DNA of 5,134 nt from assembly GCA_016927095.1 (NCBI GenBank), contig JAFGNI010000273.1:1-5134 (forward strand), in the 5' to 3' direction. The notes beneath the pieces are model-generated. The model did no database searches and was not told the origin of the DNA. It saw only the letters and a list, made by a program, of their open reading frames with translations. Below, piece by piece: positions 1 to 5,134 of this stretch. Numbering within the stretch: the stretch's first letter is position 1; each line of letters opens with the position of its first letter. The DNA is from Anaerolineae bacterium (GTDB lineage: Bacteria > Chloroflexota > Anaerolineae > B4-G1 > SLSP01). Made by a program: the position numbers and the translations under genes.

Positions 1-311
1 CTCAGTTGCTGGCGTTGGATAGTGGCGAAGTAGTCGGACCACGATAGCGACCACCCGCAGTGGCAGCGTAGCATCTCCGTCTTGTCGACGCGGTGTTCGA
101 CGACCGCGCCGCAGTTCGGGCACGTCGCCCGCCCCTGTGTTGCTGCCACTGCCTGGATGAAGCTCTTGCACCGCGCCAGCAAGCCGTAGCCGACGTCATC
201 GATTAGCTCATCGTCATAGATCCCCTGGGCATCAAGCTGGTACAGCTGTCGCACTCTGTCCGGCCGTACCCGCGGCGCCCAGGTAGGTAAGGTGTGCGGA
301 TCCTGCGTCAT
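1..311 (-). CDS. Uncharacterised zinc-ribbon protein, N-terminal part (runs off the left edge)
   Basis: The frame is open from an ATG at 311 to the window edge with no stop: 103 complete residues, so the C-terminus is missing. Residues 1-60 look like a mostly alpha-helical N-terminus starting MTQDPHTLPTWAPRVRPD, with an acidic stretch YDDELIDDVGYG at about 32-43. A putative zinc ribbon follows: C64-P-N-C67-G and C83-H-C85-G-W, then an aromatic-rich stretch (W87, W91, Y94, F95). The second knuckle is CxC rather than the usual CxxC, so H84 may be a ligand or the site may be atypical. The frame is preferred over overlapping ones because it holds the Cys motif and continues to the edge. It starts 51 bp after the SDR stop on the same strand and may be co-transcribed with it. 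I recall similar hypothetical proteins from Chloroflexota but no named family. Zinc ribbons occur in nucleic-acid-binding and protein-protein contexts; the function is unknown. Confidence 0.72.
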   Translation of the reverse strand, partial: MTQDPHTLPTWAPRVRPDRVRQLYQLDAQGIYDDELIDDVGYGLLARCKSFIQAVAATQGRATCPNCGAVVEHRVDKTEMLRCHCGWSLSWSDYFATIQRQQL

Positions 312-314
312 CGT

Positions 315-330
315 CCCTTGCCCTTTCCTT
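315..330 (-). promoter_or_regulatory. Purine-rich ribosome binding region of the zinc-ribbon gene
   Basis: The minus strand upstream of the ATG at 311 reads AAGGAAAGGGCAAGGG. It holds two possible Shine-Dalgarno cores: AAGGAAAGGG ending 9 nt before the start, and AAGGG ending 3 nt before it. The first has the more usual spacing. It supports the ATG at 311; no alternative in-frame ATG or GTG lies between it and the SDR stop. Confidence 0.5.
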
Positions 331-337
331 CCCGCTT

Positions 338-359
338 CCGCCGGATCCCAATCCGGTGG
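338..359 (-). other. Imperfect hairpin between the SDR stop and the zinc-ribbon start
   Basis: Plus-strand CCGGAT (341-346) and ATCCGG (351-356) form a 6-bp stem around a 4-nt loop. Allowing one mismatch (340/357), CC and GG at the ends extend it to 9 positions. It begins 3 nt after the SDR stop codon. In the minus-strand transcript no U-tract follows; the next bases are purine-rich and serve as the downstream ribosome binding region. It is therefore not a classical intrinsic terminator. It could be an mRNA-stabilising 3' structure or could tune the downstream start. Confidence 0.45.
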
Positions 360-362
360 TCT

Positions 363-1133
363 TCACAACCTCGGAATCGTCATACCTCCATCGACCATCA
401 CCACCTGACCGGTCGAGTAGGGGAAGTCGCCCCGCGCCAGCGCGGCAGCGGCTTTGGCGATGTCCTCCGGATACCCCCAGCGTGCCTGCACCATCAATCC
501 CTCGGCGATCAGCCGGTCATACTTCTCCTGCACCGTCGCGGTCATGTCGGTCTTGATCACCCCGGGGCGGATCTCGTAGACCGGGATGTCGAACTCACCC
601 AACCGCGCGGCCCAGAGCTGGGTGGCCATGCTCACCCCAGCCTTGGAGAGGCAGTATTCGCCGCGGCTGGGGGAGGCGACGGTCGCCGAGATCGACGAGA
701 TGTTGATGATGCAGCCCCAGAAGTCCGCATCTGCCTGCTTCTGCGCGATCATCCAGTTGGCGACAGCCTGGGTCAGGAAGTACGGGCCCTTCAGGTTGAT
801 GTCCATTACCCAGTCGAAGCTTTCCTCGGTGGCCTCCAGGATGTCCGCGCGCACCTTCGGCGCGACGCCCGCGTTGTTGACCAGAATGTTGAGCTGGCCA
901 AAGCGCGCCTTGATAGCAGCCAGCGCCGCGGCGCGCGCCTCGGCATCGGTCACGTCGGCCCGGCAGTACAGTACGTCGACGTTGTGGGCACGTAGCTCGC
1001 TCAGCGCCGGCATAACCATTTCATCCGGATGGATATCCATCACGGCGATGTCGGTTCCTTCCGCCGCCAATGCCATCGCAATGCCCAGCCCGATGCCGCG
1101 GCCCCCGCCGGTGATGAGTGCACTCTTGGTCAT
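363..1133 (-). CDS. FabG-like short-chain dehydrogenase/reductase (SDR)
   Basis: A complete 256-residue classical SDR, the usual length for the family. It has the Rossmann cofactor motif T8-G-G-G-R-G-I-G15, the N86-N-A-G89 motif, the tetrad residues N113, S147, Y160 and K164 (Y-C-L-S-K), P190-G191 after strand 6, and a C-terminal GQVVMVDGG. An Asp at the end of strand 2 (D33, in VMDIHPDE) suggests NAD(H) rather than NADP(H). The protein resembles a subfamily usually annotated as 3-ketoacyl-ACP reductase (recall: PRK12745-like, about 256 aa, with RGEYC-SKAG and GDFPYSTGQ). Such labels are often generic; next to two glycosidases a sugar or polyol dehydrogenase role is equally plausible. No signal peptide or membrane segment is visible, so it should be cytoplasmic. 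The start is supported by a strong ribosome binding site. It lies 142 bp after GH42 and 51 bp before the zinc-ribbon gene. Family assignment is near certain; the substrate is unknown. Confidence 0.95.
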   Translation of the reverse strand: MTKSALITGGGRGIGLGIAMALAAEGTDIAVMDIHPDEMVMPALSELRAHNVDVLYCRADVTDAEARAAALAAIKARFGQLNILVNNAGVAPKVRADILEATEESFDWVMDINLKGPYFLTQAVANWMIAQKQADADFWGCIINISSISATVASPSRGEYCLSKAGVSMATQLWAARLGEFDIPVYEIRPGVIKTDMTATVQEKYDRLIAEGLMVQARWGYPEDIAKAAAALARGDFPYSTGQVVMVDGGMTIPRL

Positions 1134-1141
1134 AGCTAGGT

Positions 1142-1148
1142 CTCCTTT
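1142..1148 (-). promoter_or_regulatory. Ribosome binding site of the SDR gene
   Basis: AAAGGAG on the minus strand with 8 nt to the ATG at 1133 is a near-consensus Shine-Dalgarno at good spacing, and it fixes the SDR start. A GC hairpin (1150-1164) ends one base upstream of it. Confidence 0.8.
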
Positions 1149-1149
1149 A

Positions 1150-1164
1150 TGGGCGGTCCGCCCA
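1150..1164 (-). other. Compact GC hairpin directly upstream of the SDR ribosome binding site
   Basis: TGGGCG and CGCCCA form a perfect 6-bp stem around a 3-nt loop. The stem is separated from the AAAGGAG of the SDR gene by one base. There is no U-tract after it in the transcript, so a terminator is unlikely. A stable structure here could insulate the ribosome binding site from upstream pairing or mark a processing site; either role is inference. Confidence 0.5.
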
Positions 1165-1170
1165 ACCCGT

Positions 1171-1245
1171 GGAGTAAGGAGTAAGAAGAAAGGAGTAAGT
1201 CCCGCTGGACCAGGCCCTTACTCCTTACTCCCTTGTCCTTACTTC
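1171..1245. repeat. Mirrored heptamer arrays GGAGTAA / TTACTCC forming a 15-bp perfect stem
   Basis: The left array is four heptamers in register: GGAGTAA (1171), GGAGTAA (1178), GAAGAAA (1185, degenerate) and GGAGTAA (1192). The right array is TTACTCC (1218), TTACTCC (1225), CTTGTCC (1232, degenerate) and TTACTTC (1239). Bases 1171-1185 are perfectly complementary to 1217-1231, giving a 15-bp stem with a 31-nt loop; other registers shifted by 7 can also pair. The tract fills most of the GH42/SDR gap. Lacking a U-tract, it is not an obvious terminator, although a long stem could still influence transcript ends. The 7-bp unit size recalls the short tandemly repeated heptanucleotides described in cyanobacteria, but the unit sequence differs from those I know. 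Confidence 0.85.
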
Positions 1246-1253
1246 GGCCGCCA

Positions 1254-1277
1254 GCTGATCGCTGACTGCTGATCGCT
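1254..1277. repeat. Short tandem heptamer array GCTGATC abutting the GH42 stop
   Basis: Three heptamers lie head to tail: GCTGATC (1254-1260), GCTGACT (1261-1267) and GCTGATC (1268-1274). A partial GCT follows at 1275-1277. The array runs into the GH42 stop triplet at 1276-1278. It is a different unit from the GGAGTAA arrays nearby but has the same 7-bp length. Confidence 0.7.
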
Positions 1278-3348
1278 ATCTTGTCAACACCTTGACGTCG
1301 TAAACGCCGAGCGTCACCACGCCGCTGAGCGTCTCGCCCGTCAGTAGATCCGTGTACGTCGCCTCGCCCAGGTCGATGCCGCGGACCGCGTCGTTGAAGT
1401 TCATCAGGAAGATGAAGGGACGCTCGCCATCGGTGCGGAGCTGGGCGCTGACGCCGTGCGGCAGGTGCGCCTCGAGGCTTCGCAGCAGATCGAGCCTGCC
1501 TGCCAGCGCGCCGTAGAAGTCCGCCAGGAAGCGGTCGTCGGCGTTGGTCGAGAGGGTGTAGGCCTGACCCTCACCGTAGGCGTTGACCACCAAAGCCGGT
1601 CGTCCCGCGTAGAAGTCGGACTTGTAGGTTGCCAGGACTGTGGCCCCTTCGGGATGCACCAGGTCGCAGTAATCGCGGACGACGTATGCCCCCTTGAGCC
1701 CCAGCCCATTGCCGTCCACCGGCACCAGCGCATTCCGATCCTCCGGATAGAGCGCGTCGATCTCCTCGGCCCAGATGCCCTGGACCTTGCGCAGCTTCCC
1801 GCCGGGCCAGCCGCCTAGGTAGACCAGGTCGGTCTCGTTGACGATGCCCGACCAGTAGGTGATGACCAGTGTGCCGCCCTTGGCGACGAAATCTGCAATC
1901 CGCTCGTCCACGCCGGATCGCAGCAGATAGAGCATCGGCGCGACCAGTAGCTTGTACGCGGAGAAGTCCTGCGTCGCATCGATGACGTCGACGGGGATGC
2001 CCTGGGCCCAGAAGGCGCGGTAATGGCGTTTGCAGAGCTCAAAGTAGCCTTTGTCTCCGCGCCGAGGGCCCTGCGCGTCGTTCATCGCCCACGCATTCTC
2101 CCAGTCGTAGATCAGCGCTACATCGGGCCGCACCGTCGTGCCGATCACGTCGCTGAGCTTCTCGAGCTTCTGCCCGACGTCGGCCACATCACGGAAGACA
2201 CGGGTGTTCTCGTGGCCTACGTGATCGACCACGGCACCGTGGAACTTCTCTGCCGAACCCCGGCTCTTGCGCCACTGGAAATACTGCACAGTGTCCGAGC
2301 CGTGGGCGACGGCCTGCAGCGATGAGAGCGCATGCATCCCTGGGCGCTTGCGCTTCGCGGCCTCCACCCAGTTTGTGGCGCTGGGCACACTCTCCATCAG
2401 CATGAAGGGCCTGCCGCCCTTGAGGCAGCGGTTGATGTCGTGCACGAAGGCGGTCTCCGACGCCAGCGCCACGTCGTCGGCTTTGCCGTCCTCTCCCGGC
2501 TTGTGCCACCGGGGATAGCTGTCCCACGAAACCACGTCCAGGTGCTTGGCCATCTCCCAGTAGTTCAGCCCGGGGAAGGTACCCATGAAGTTGGTCGTCA
2601 CCGGCACGCCGGGCGTGTACTGGCGCAACGGCGCGATCTCGCTCTCCATGAAATCGATCGTCTGGTGGGTGATCCACCGTCTCCAATCCAGGTTGAGCCC
2701 GTGCACCGAAGTCTCACCGATCTCGCTGGGCGGCTCGATCTGCGACCAGTCGGTGTAGGTGTGGGCCCAGAACGCCGTCCACCAGGCTTCGTTCACGGCG
2801 TCCAGCGTGCCATACTTCTCCTTCACCCACTCGCGGAAGGCAGCGCGGCAGAGCTCGCAATGGCACTCGCCGCTGTACTCGTTCGAGAGATGCCAGACCA
2901 GAAGCGCGGGGTGGTCCATGTAGCGCTCCGCCAGCTTGCTGTTGATCGCGTGCACCTTCTCCCGGTAGACTGGCGAGGTGAGGCAGTGGTTGTGCCTGCG
3001 TCCAAAAAGGTTGCGCTGCCGGTCGGGCCGCACGCGCAACACTTCGGGGTAAGTCTGCGCCAGCCACGCCGGGCGCGCACCGCTGGGTGTCGCCAGCACG
3101 GCATAGGCGCCGTTCTCCGCCAGCATGTCCATCACCTTGTCCAGCCAGCCGAAGTTGTACTGACCCTCGGCGCGCTCCAGTGCAGCCCACGCGAAGATGC
3201 CGACAGACATCGCGTTGCAGTGCGACAGCTTCATCAGGCGCATGTCCTCTTCCCAGACCTCCTCAGGCCACTGGTCGGGGTTGTAGTCGCCGCCATGGAG
3301 GAAGACCGGCGCTTTGGGATTGATGGGCGGATATTTGTAGGTGGTCAT
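1276..3348 (-). CDS. Beta-galactosidase, glycoside hydrolase family 42
   Basis: A complete 690-residue GH42 enzyme, the usual length, that hydrolyses terminal beta-D-galactosyl residues with retention (EC 3.2.1.23); some members act on galactan-derived oligosaccharides. The N-terminal (beta/alpha)8 barrel spans about residues 15-400 and opens with the family signature GGDYNPDQWPEEVWEEDM (19-36). The acid/base is E157 in N156-E157-Y, and the nucleophile is E319 in FMLMESVPSATNW; these correspond to E141 and E312 of the Thermus A4 enzyme. C122, C162, C164 and C167 match the zinc-binding cysteine cluster of that enzyme. The middle trimerisation domain is at about 405-615 and the small C-terminal beta domain at about 630-690. 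There is no signal peptide, so it is probably cytoplasmic and acts on imported oligosaccharides. The ATG at 3348 has a ribosome binding site. It follows GH43 by 247 bp and precedes the SDR by 142 bp, all on the same strand. Confidence 0.97.
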   Translation of the reverse strand: MTTYKYPPINPKAPVFLHGGDYNPDQWPEEVWEEDMRLMKLSHCNAMSVGIFAWAALERAEGQYNFGWLDKVMDMLAENGAYAVLATPSGARPAWLAQTYPEVLRVRPDRQRNLFGRRHNHCLTSPVYREKVHAINSKLAERYMDHPALLVWHLSNEYSGECHCELCRAAFREWVKEKYGTLDAVNEAWWTAFWAHTYTDWSQIEPPSEIGETSVHGLNLDWRRWITHQTIDFMESEIAPLRQYTPGVPVTTNFMGTFPGLNYWEMAKHLDVVSWDSYPRWHKPGEDGKADDVALASETAFVHDINRCLKGGRPFMLMESVPSATNWVEAAKRKRPGMHALSSLQAVAHGSDTVQYFQWRKSRGSAEKFHGAVVDHVGHENTRVFRDVADVGQKLEKLSDVIGTTVRPDVALIYDWENAWAMNDAQGPRRGDKGYFELCKRHYRAFWAQGIPVDVIDATQDFSAYKLLVAPMLYLLRSGVDERIADFVAKGGTLVITYWSGIVNETDLVYLGGWPGGKLRKVQGIWAEEIDALYPEDRNALVPVDGNGLGLKGAYVVRDYCDLVHPEGATVLATYKSDFYAGRPALVVNAYGEGQAYTLSTNADDRFLADFYGALAGRLDLLRSLEAHLPHGVSAQLRTDGERPFIFLMNFNDAVRGIDLGEATYTDLLTGETLSGVVTLGVYDVKVLTR

Positions 3349-3352
3349 CTCT

Positions 3353-3360
3353 CTCCTTTT
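3353..3360 (-). promoter_or_regulatory. Ribosome binding site of the GH42 gene
   Basis: AAAAGGAG on the minus strand, 4 nt before the ATG at 3348, is a strong Shine-Dalgarno at slightly short spacing. It supports the start, which is 14 residues before the conserved barrel strand PVFLHGGDYNPDQW. Confidence 0.75.
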
Positions 3361-3377
3361 CTGGTTCGCACCGTCTC

Positions 3378-3413
3378 AATCACGGATGCCACGGATTCAA
3401 GGATTACACGGAT
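3378..3413. repeat. Left block of an inverted repeat pair, CACGGAT units
   Basis: Variants of CACGGAT occur at 3381, 3390, 3398 (CAAGGAT) and 3407, spaced 9, 8 and 9 bp. The block faces a complementary block at 3562-3596. Its outer 10 bases (3378-3387, AATCACGGAT) are exactly complementary to 3587-3596. Similar ATCCGTG-type intergenic repeats are something I recall from many bacterial genomes; I cannot verify the family here. Confidence 0.7.
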
Positions 3414-3427
3414 GGGTGGCCCATCCG
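3409..3427. other. Tight 8-bp hairpin in the GH43/GH42 gap
   Basis: CGGATGGG (3409-3416) and CCCATCCG (3420-3427) form a perfect 8-bp stem with a 3-nt loop. It overlaps the last CACGGAT unit of the left repeat block. In the minus-strand direction it is followed by TGTAATCCTTG rather than a U-tract, so it is not a standard terminator. It would sit in the GH42 5' leader if transcription reads through from GH43. Confidence 0.55.
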
Positions 3428-3486
3428 ACTCCGGATCACCACTCCCCGCGCTCCTGCGCGCCTCAGACCCACACAACGTCCCGTTT

Positions 3487-3514
3487 GTCATCCCGAACGA
3501 AGTGAGGGATCTCG
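3487..3514. repeat. REP-like palindromic intergenic element
   Basis: The element starts GTCATCCCGAACGAAG and ends GTGAGGGATCTCG. ATCCC (3490-3494) pairs with GGGAT (3506-3510) around an 11-nt loop. It resembles a short dispersed repeat I recall as GGATCCCTCGCTTCG-CTCGGGATGAC, found between genes in many bacteria. The match is by memory, not by search. It lies between the two CACGGAT blocks. Confidence 0.55.
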
Positions 3515-3523
3515 CGCCTCATT

Positions 3524-3540
3524 GGTCATCCAGGTCATCC
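3524..3540. repeat. Direct repeat GGTCATCC x2
   Basis: GGTCATCC at 3524-3531 and again at 3533-3540, period 9, separated by one A. The period is close to the 8-9 bp of the neighbouring ATCCGTG block, and a related GGCCATCC follows at 3558-3565, so these may be degenerate members of the same tract. Confidence 0.5.
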
Positions 3541-3561
3541 GAGCAAGCGACGCCATCGGCC

Positions 3562-3596
3562 ATCCGTGAAATCCGGTAATCCCTTAATCCGTGATT
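3562..3596. repeat. Right block of the inverted repeat pair, ATCCGTG units
   Basis: ATCC units start at 3562 (ATCCGTG), 3571 (ATCCGGT), 3579 (ATCCCTT) and 3587 (ATCCGTG), with spacings of 9, 8 and 8 bp. The block is the reverse-complement counterpart of 3378-3413. Its last base, 3596, is also the first plus-strand base of the GH43 stop triplet (3596-3598), so the repeat touches the end of that gene. Confidence 0.7.
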
Positions 3597-5134
3597 CAGA
3601 CAACCTCCCAATACTCAAACCAATCGAAGTCGGCGTGGGAAGCGGACGGTTGGCCACGGCTGCTGGCGTAGAGCCCGATGTAGGCGCCCGTGAAGCCGCC
3701 GGCTACCGGCGTGCTGAGCAGGCGACCGTCGGTATCCTCGAGCACTGCCGTCCACGCGTCCGGCGTCGCCCCCACGTAGAAGCTGTAGGCCTGCCCGTGG
3801 GCCTCGGCCTTGAGATAGACGGTTCCGCCGGCGACCGGCACCTCGGCGATCACGGCATCGACGCCGCGCAGCCGCTTGATCAGCCGGACGACGCGGCTGC
3901 CCTCTGCATCCAGCGTGCAGACGAAGCGGAAATGAAAGGCGTCGTTCTGCAGCAGCACGATACCCGCGACCTCATCGCTGCTCGTGGGCGTGAAGTCCAT
4001 CGCCGTGACCGCGGCGAAGTTGATGTGTTGCTGGCGCCGCCCAACGAAGGCGGGGTTCACCCGCTCCGACAGGGTCTCCGGGCGGAGATGGAGGCGCAGC
4101 CAGCCTCGTCGCTCTGTCAAGCTGACCAGCCCGGTCACCGCTGCGCCGTCGTCGCGCACCGCGTACCGCGGCGTCCGCAAGAAGTTCCACTGATAACCCA
4201 GCGTCTCGGCCTCGAAGTGATCGGTTGGCGCCTCGGTGGGCCAGCGGTGCTCGGGTAGGTTTGGGACCGGGTAGGCTGTCTCGATCCTGCCGGTCCCCGG
4301 GCTCACGATGGGCCATCCCTCCTCCCACCGGACCGGCGCCATGAAGGTCTCACGTCCCAGGTTGTAGAAGTAGCCGTCGTAGGGCCGCATCGCCAGCGCC
4401 ACGAGCCACCACTCACCGTACTGCGTCGCCACCAGGTCAGCGTGCCCGGTGCCGACGATCGGATAGTCAAGCCCTAGATGCCGGTGGGTCAGGATGGGGT
4501 TGCGCGGATTGACCTCGTAGGGCCCGGTGATCGCCTCGCTGCGCGCGATCGTGACCGCGTGGTCGTGGCCTGTCCCGCCCTCGGCGATCATCAGGTAGTA
4601 CATGCCGTTGATCTTGTAGAGGTGGGGGCCTTCGGCGTAGACCGCGCCCTTCACCGCCCCGTCCCACAGCACGTGCTTCGGTCCGGTGAGCTGCATCTGG
4701 TCCACATCCAACTCCCGCAGCCAGATCACGCAGTGGCCCGGGTAGTACCCCTCGAAGACGTGCTCATTGCCCACGTACCAGGCCCGCCCATCATCGTCGA
4801 AGAGCAGCGACGGATCGATCCCCGGCGCGTCCTCCAGCCAATAGGGCATTGACCACGGCCCGGCAGGATCCGTCGCGGTCACGATGAAGTTCCCCTTCTC
4901 CACTGGTCCGTCCACCAGCGTGTTGATCACGTAGAAGGTGCCATTATGGTGCCGGATGGTCGGCGCGTAGAGCCCGCCCGAAGGACGGATTCCGTCCAGA
5001 TTCAGCTGCTCCGGGCGGTCCAACACATGCCCGATCTGCCGCCAATGCACCAGATCGTGGCTGTGGTGGATGGGCAGCCCCGGGAAGAACTCAAAGCTCG
5101 AGTTGATCAGATAGTAGTCCTCGCCCACCCGGCA
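3596..5134 (-). CDS. GH43 glycosidase (beta-xylosidase / alpha-L-arabinofuranosidase type), 5'-truncated by the window edge
   Basis: 512 residues are visible (numbering from Cys1 at 5134-5132) and the stop at 3598-3596 is present. The true start lies outside: the frame is open to the edge and reads C-R-V-G-E-D-Y-Y, which normally follows the HPDPS motif carrying the catalytic base Asp, so that residue is not seen here. The five-bladed beta-propeller spans about 1-300: SGGLYAPT near 52-59, the pKa-modulating D107 in GIDPSLLFDDDG, the general acid E168 in YAEGPHLY, and H231 in GTGHADLV, the conserved propeller-centre His. The remaining ~210 residues are a beta-sandwich like the GH43 C-terminal concanavalin-like domain (GH43_C2), ending FDWFEYWEVV. 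Enzymes of this architecture invert and release xylose or arabinose from oligosaccharide ends; the exact specificity cannot be read. Localisation is unknown because the N-terminus is missing. It is the first visible gene of the minus-strand set. Confidence 0.95.
   Translation of the reverse strand, partial: CRVGEDYYLINSSFEFFPGLPIHHSHDLVHWRQIGHVLDRPEQLNLDGIRPSGGLYAPTIRHHNGTFYVINTLVDGPVEKGNFIVTATDPAGPWSMPYWLEDAPGIDPSLLFDDDGRAWYVGNEHVFEGYYPGHCVIWLRELDVDQMQLTGPKHVLWDGAVKGAVYAEGPHLYKINGMYYLMIAEGGTGHDHAVTIARSEAITGPYEVNPRNPILTHRHLGLDYPIVGTGHADLVATQYGEWWLVALAMRPYDGYFYNLGRETFMAPVRWEEGWPIVSPGTGRIETAYPVPNLPEHRWPTEAPTDHFEAETLGYQWNFLRTPRYAVRDDGAAVTGLVSLTERRGWLRLHLRPETLSERVNPAFVGRRQQHINFAAVTAMDFTPTSSDEVAGIVLLQNDAFHFRFVCTLDAEGSRVVRLIKRLRGVDAVIAEVPVAGGTVYLKAEAHGQAYSFYVGATPDAWTAVLEDTDGRLLSTPVAGGFTGAYIGLYASSRGQPSASHADFDWFEYWEVV

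Noticed and set aside
2..199. 65-codon minus-strand frame near the left edge
   Set aside because: It overlaps the zinc-ribbon frame out of phase, is rich in Arg, Ala, Ser and Thr, and lacks any motif; the other frame holds the paired cysteines.
1171..1231. Intrinsic terminator for GH42
   Set aside because: The stem is long but AT/GC mixed with a 31-nt loop, and no U-tract follows in the transcript direction.
294..1272. Plus-strand open frames (294-995 and 586-1272) opposite the SDR
   Set aside because: They are shadows of the SDR reading frame; the minus-strand frame has the full SDR motif set and a strong ribosome binding site.
3398..3410. Possible promoter -10 (TGTAAT on the minus strand) upstream of GH42
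   Set aside because: The hexamer lies inside the periodic repeat block and no convincing -35 sits 16-18 bp upstream.
2332..3579. Long plus-strand open frame (415 codons) opposite the GH42 N-terminal half
   Set aside because: It is antisense to a clearly real GH42 gene with all its catalytic motifs, runs through the repeat-filled gap, and its translation shows no recognisable domain. High GC makes long antisense frames common.
3378..3596. CRISPR array in the GH43/GH42 gap
   Set aside because: Units are only 7-9 bp apart with no spacers of 25-40 bp, and the two blocks are inverted rather than direct.
3566..4258. Plus-strand open frame opposite the GH43 C-terminal domain
   Set aside because: It is antisense to the GH43 gene, begins inside the ATCCGTG repeat, and has low-complexity Arg/Ala/Gly/Val-rich composition typical of shadow frames.
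5126..5128. GTG at 5128 as the GH43 start codon
   Set aside because: The frame stays open upstream to the edge, and GH43 enzymes need an N-terminal segment with the catalytic base Asp before this point, so the true start is outside the window.

Overview
The window is a high-GC bacterial segment (well above 55% GC by eye) in which all four recognisable genes lie on the minus strand. In transcription order (right to left) they are: a 5'-truncated GH43 glycosidase (5134-3596), a complete GH42 beta-galactosidase (3348-1276), a complete FabG-like short-chain dehydrogenase/reductase (1133-363), and the N-terminal part of an uncharacterised zinc-ribbon protein (311 to the left edge). The layout suggests a small carbohydrate-degradation locus. 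The glycosidases would release xylose, arabinose or galactose units from plant-type oligosaccharides. The SDR may act on a released sugar or on a housekeeping substrate; the sequence does not decide which. The gaps are 247, 142 and 51 bp, and no convincing promoter or U-tract terminator was found in them, so co-transcription is possible but unproven.

The unusual material is in the intergenic gaps. The 142-bp GH42/SDR gap holds two mirrored arrays of the heptamer GGAGTAA / TTACTCC, which can fold into a perfect 15-bp stem, and a separate array of the heptamer GCTGATC that runs up to the GH42 stop codon. It also has a compact GC hairpin one base upstream of the SDR ribosome binding site. The 247-bp GH43/GH42 gap is a composite. 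Two facing blocks built on CACGGAT / ATCCGTG with an 8-9 bp period frame a REP-like element, several small hairpins and a GGTCATCC direct repeat. The right block ends on the first base of the GH43 stop triplet as read on the plus strand. The 51-bp SDR/zinc-ribbon gap contains one imperfect 9-bp hairpin.

The organism cannot be fixed from this window. The high GC, the polysaccharide-degrading gene set, the style of intergenic repeats and the zinc-ribbon protein resemble what I recall from Chloroflexota (Anaerolineae/Caldilineae-like) genomes, but this is low-to-moderate confidence inference. I see no CRISPR array, tRNA, rRNA, transposase or defence system. The genes themselves belong to ordinary families, and the best candidates for a second look are the repeat-filled gaps and the zinc-ribbon protein.
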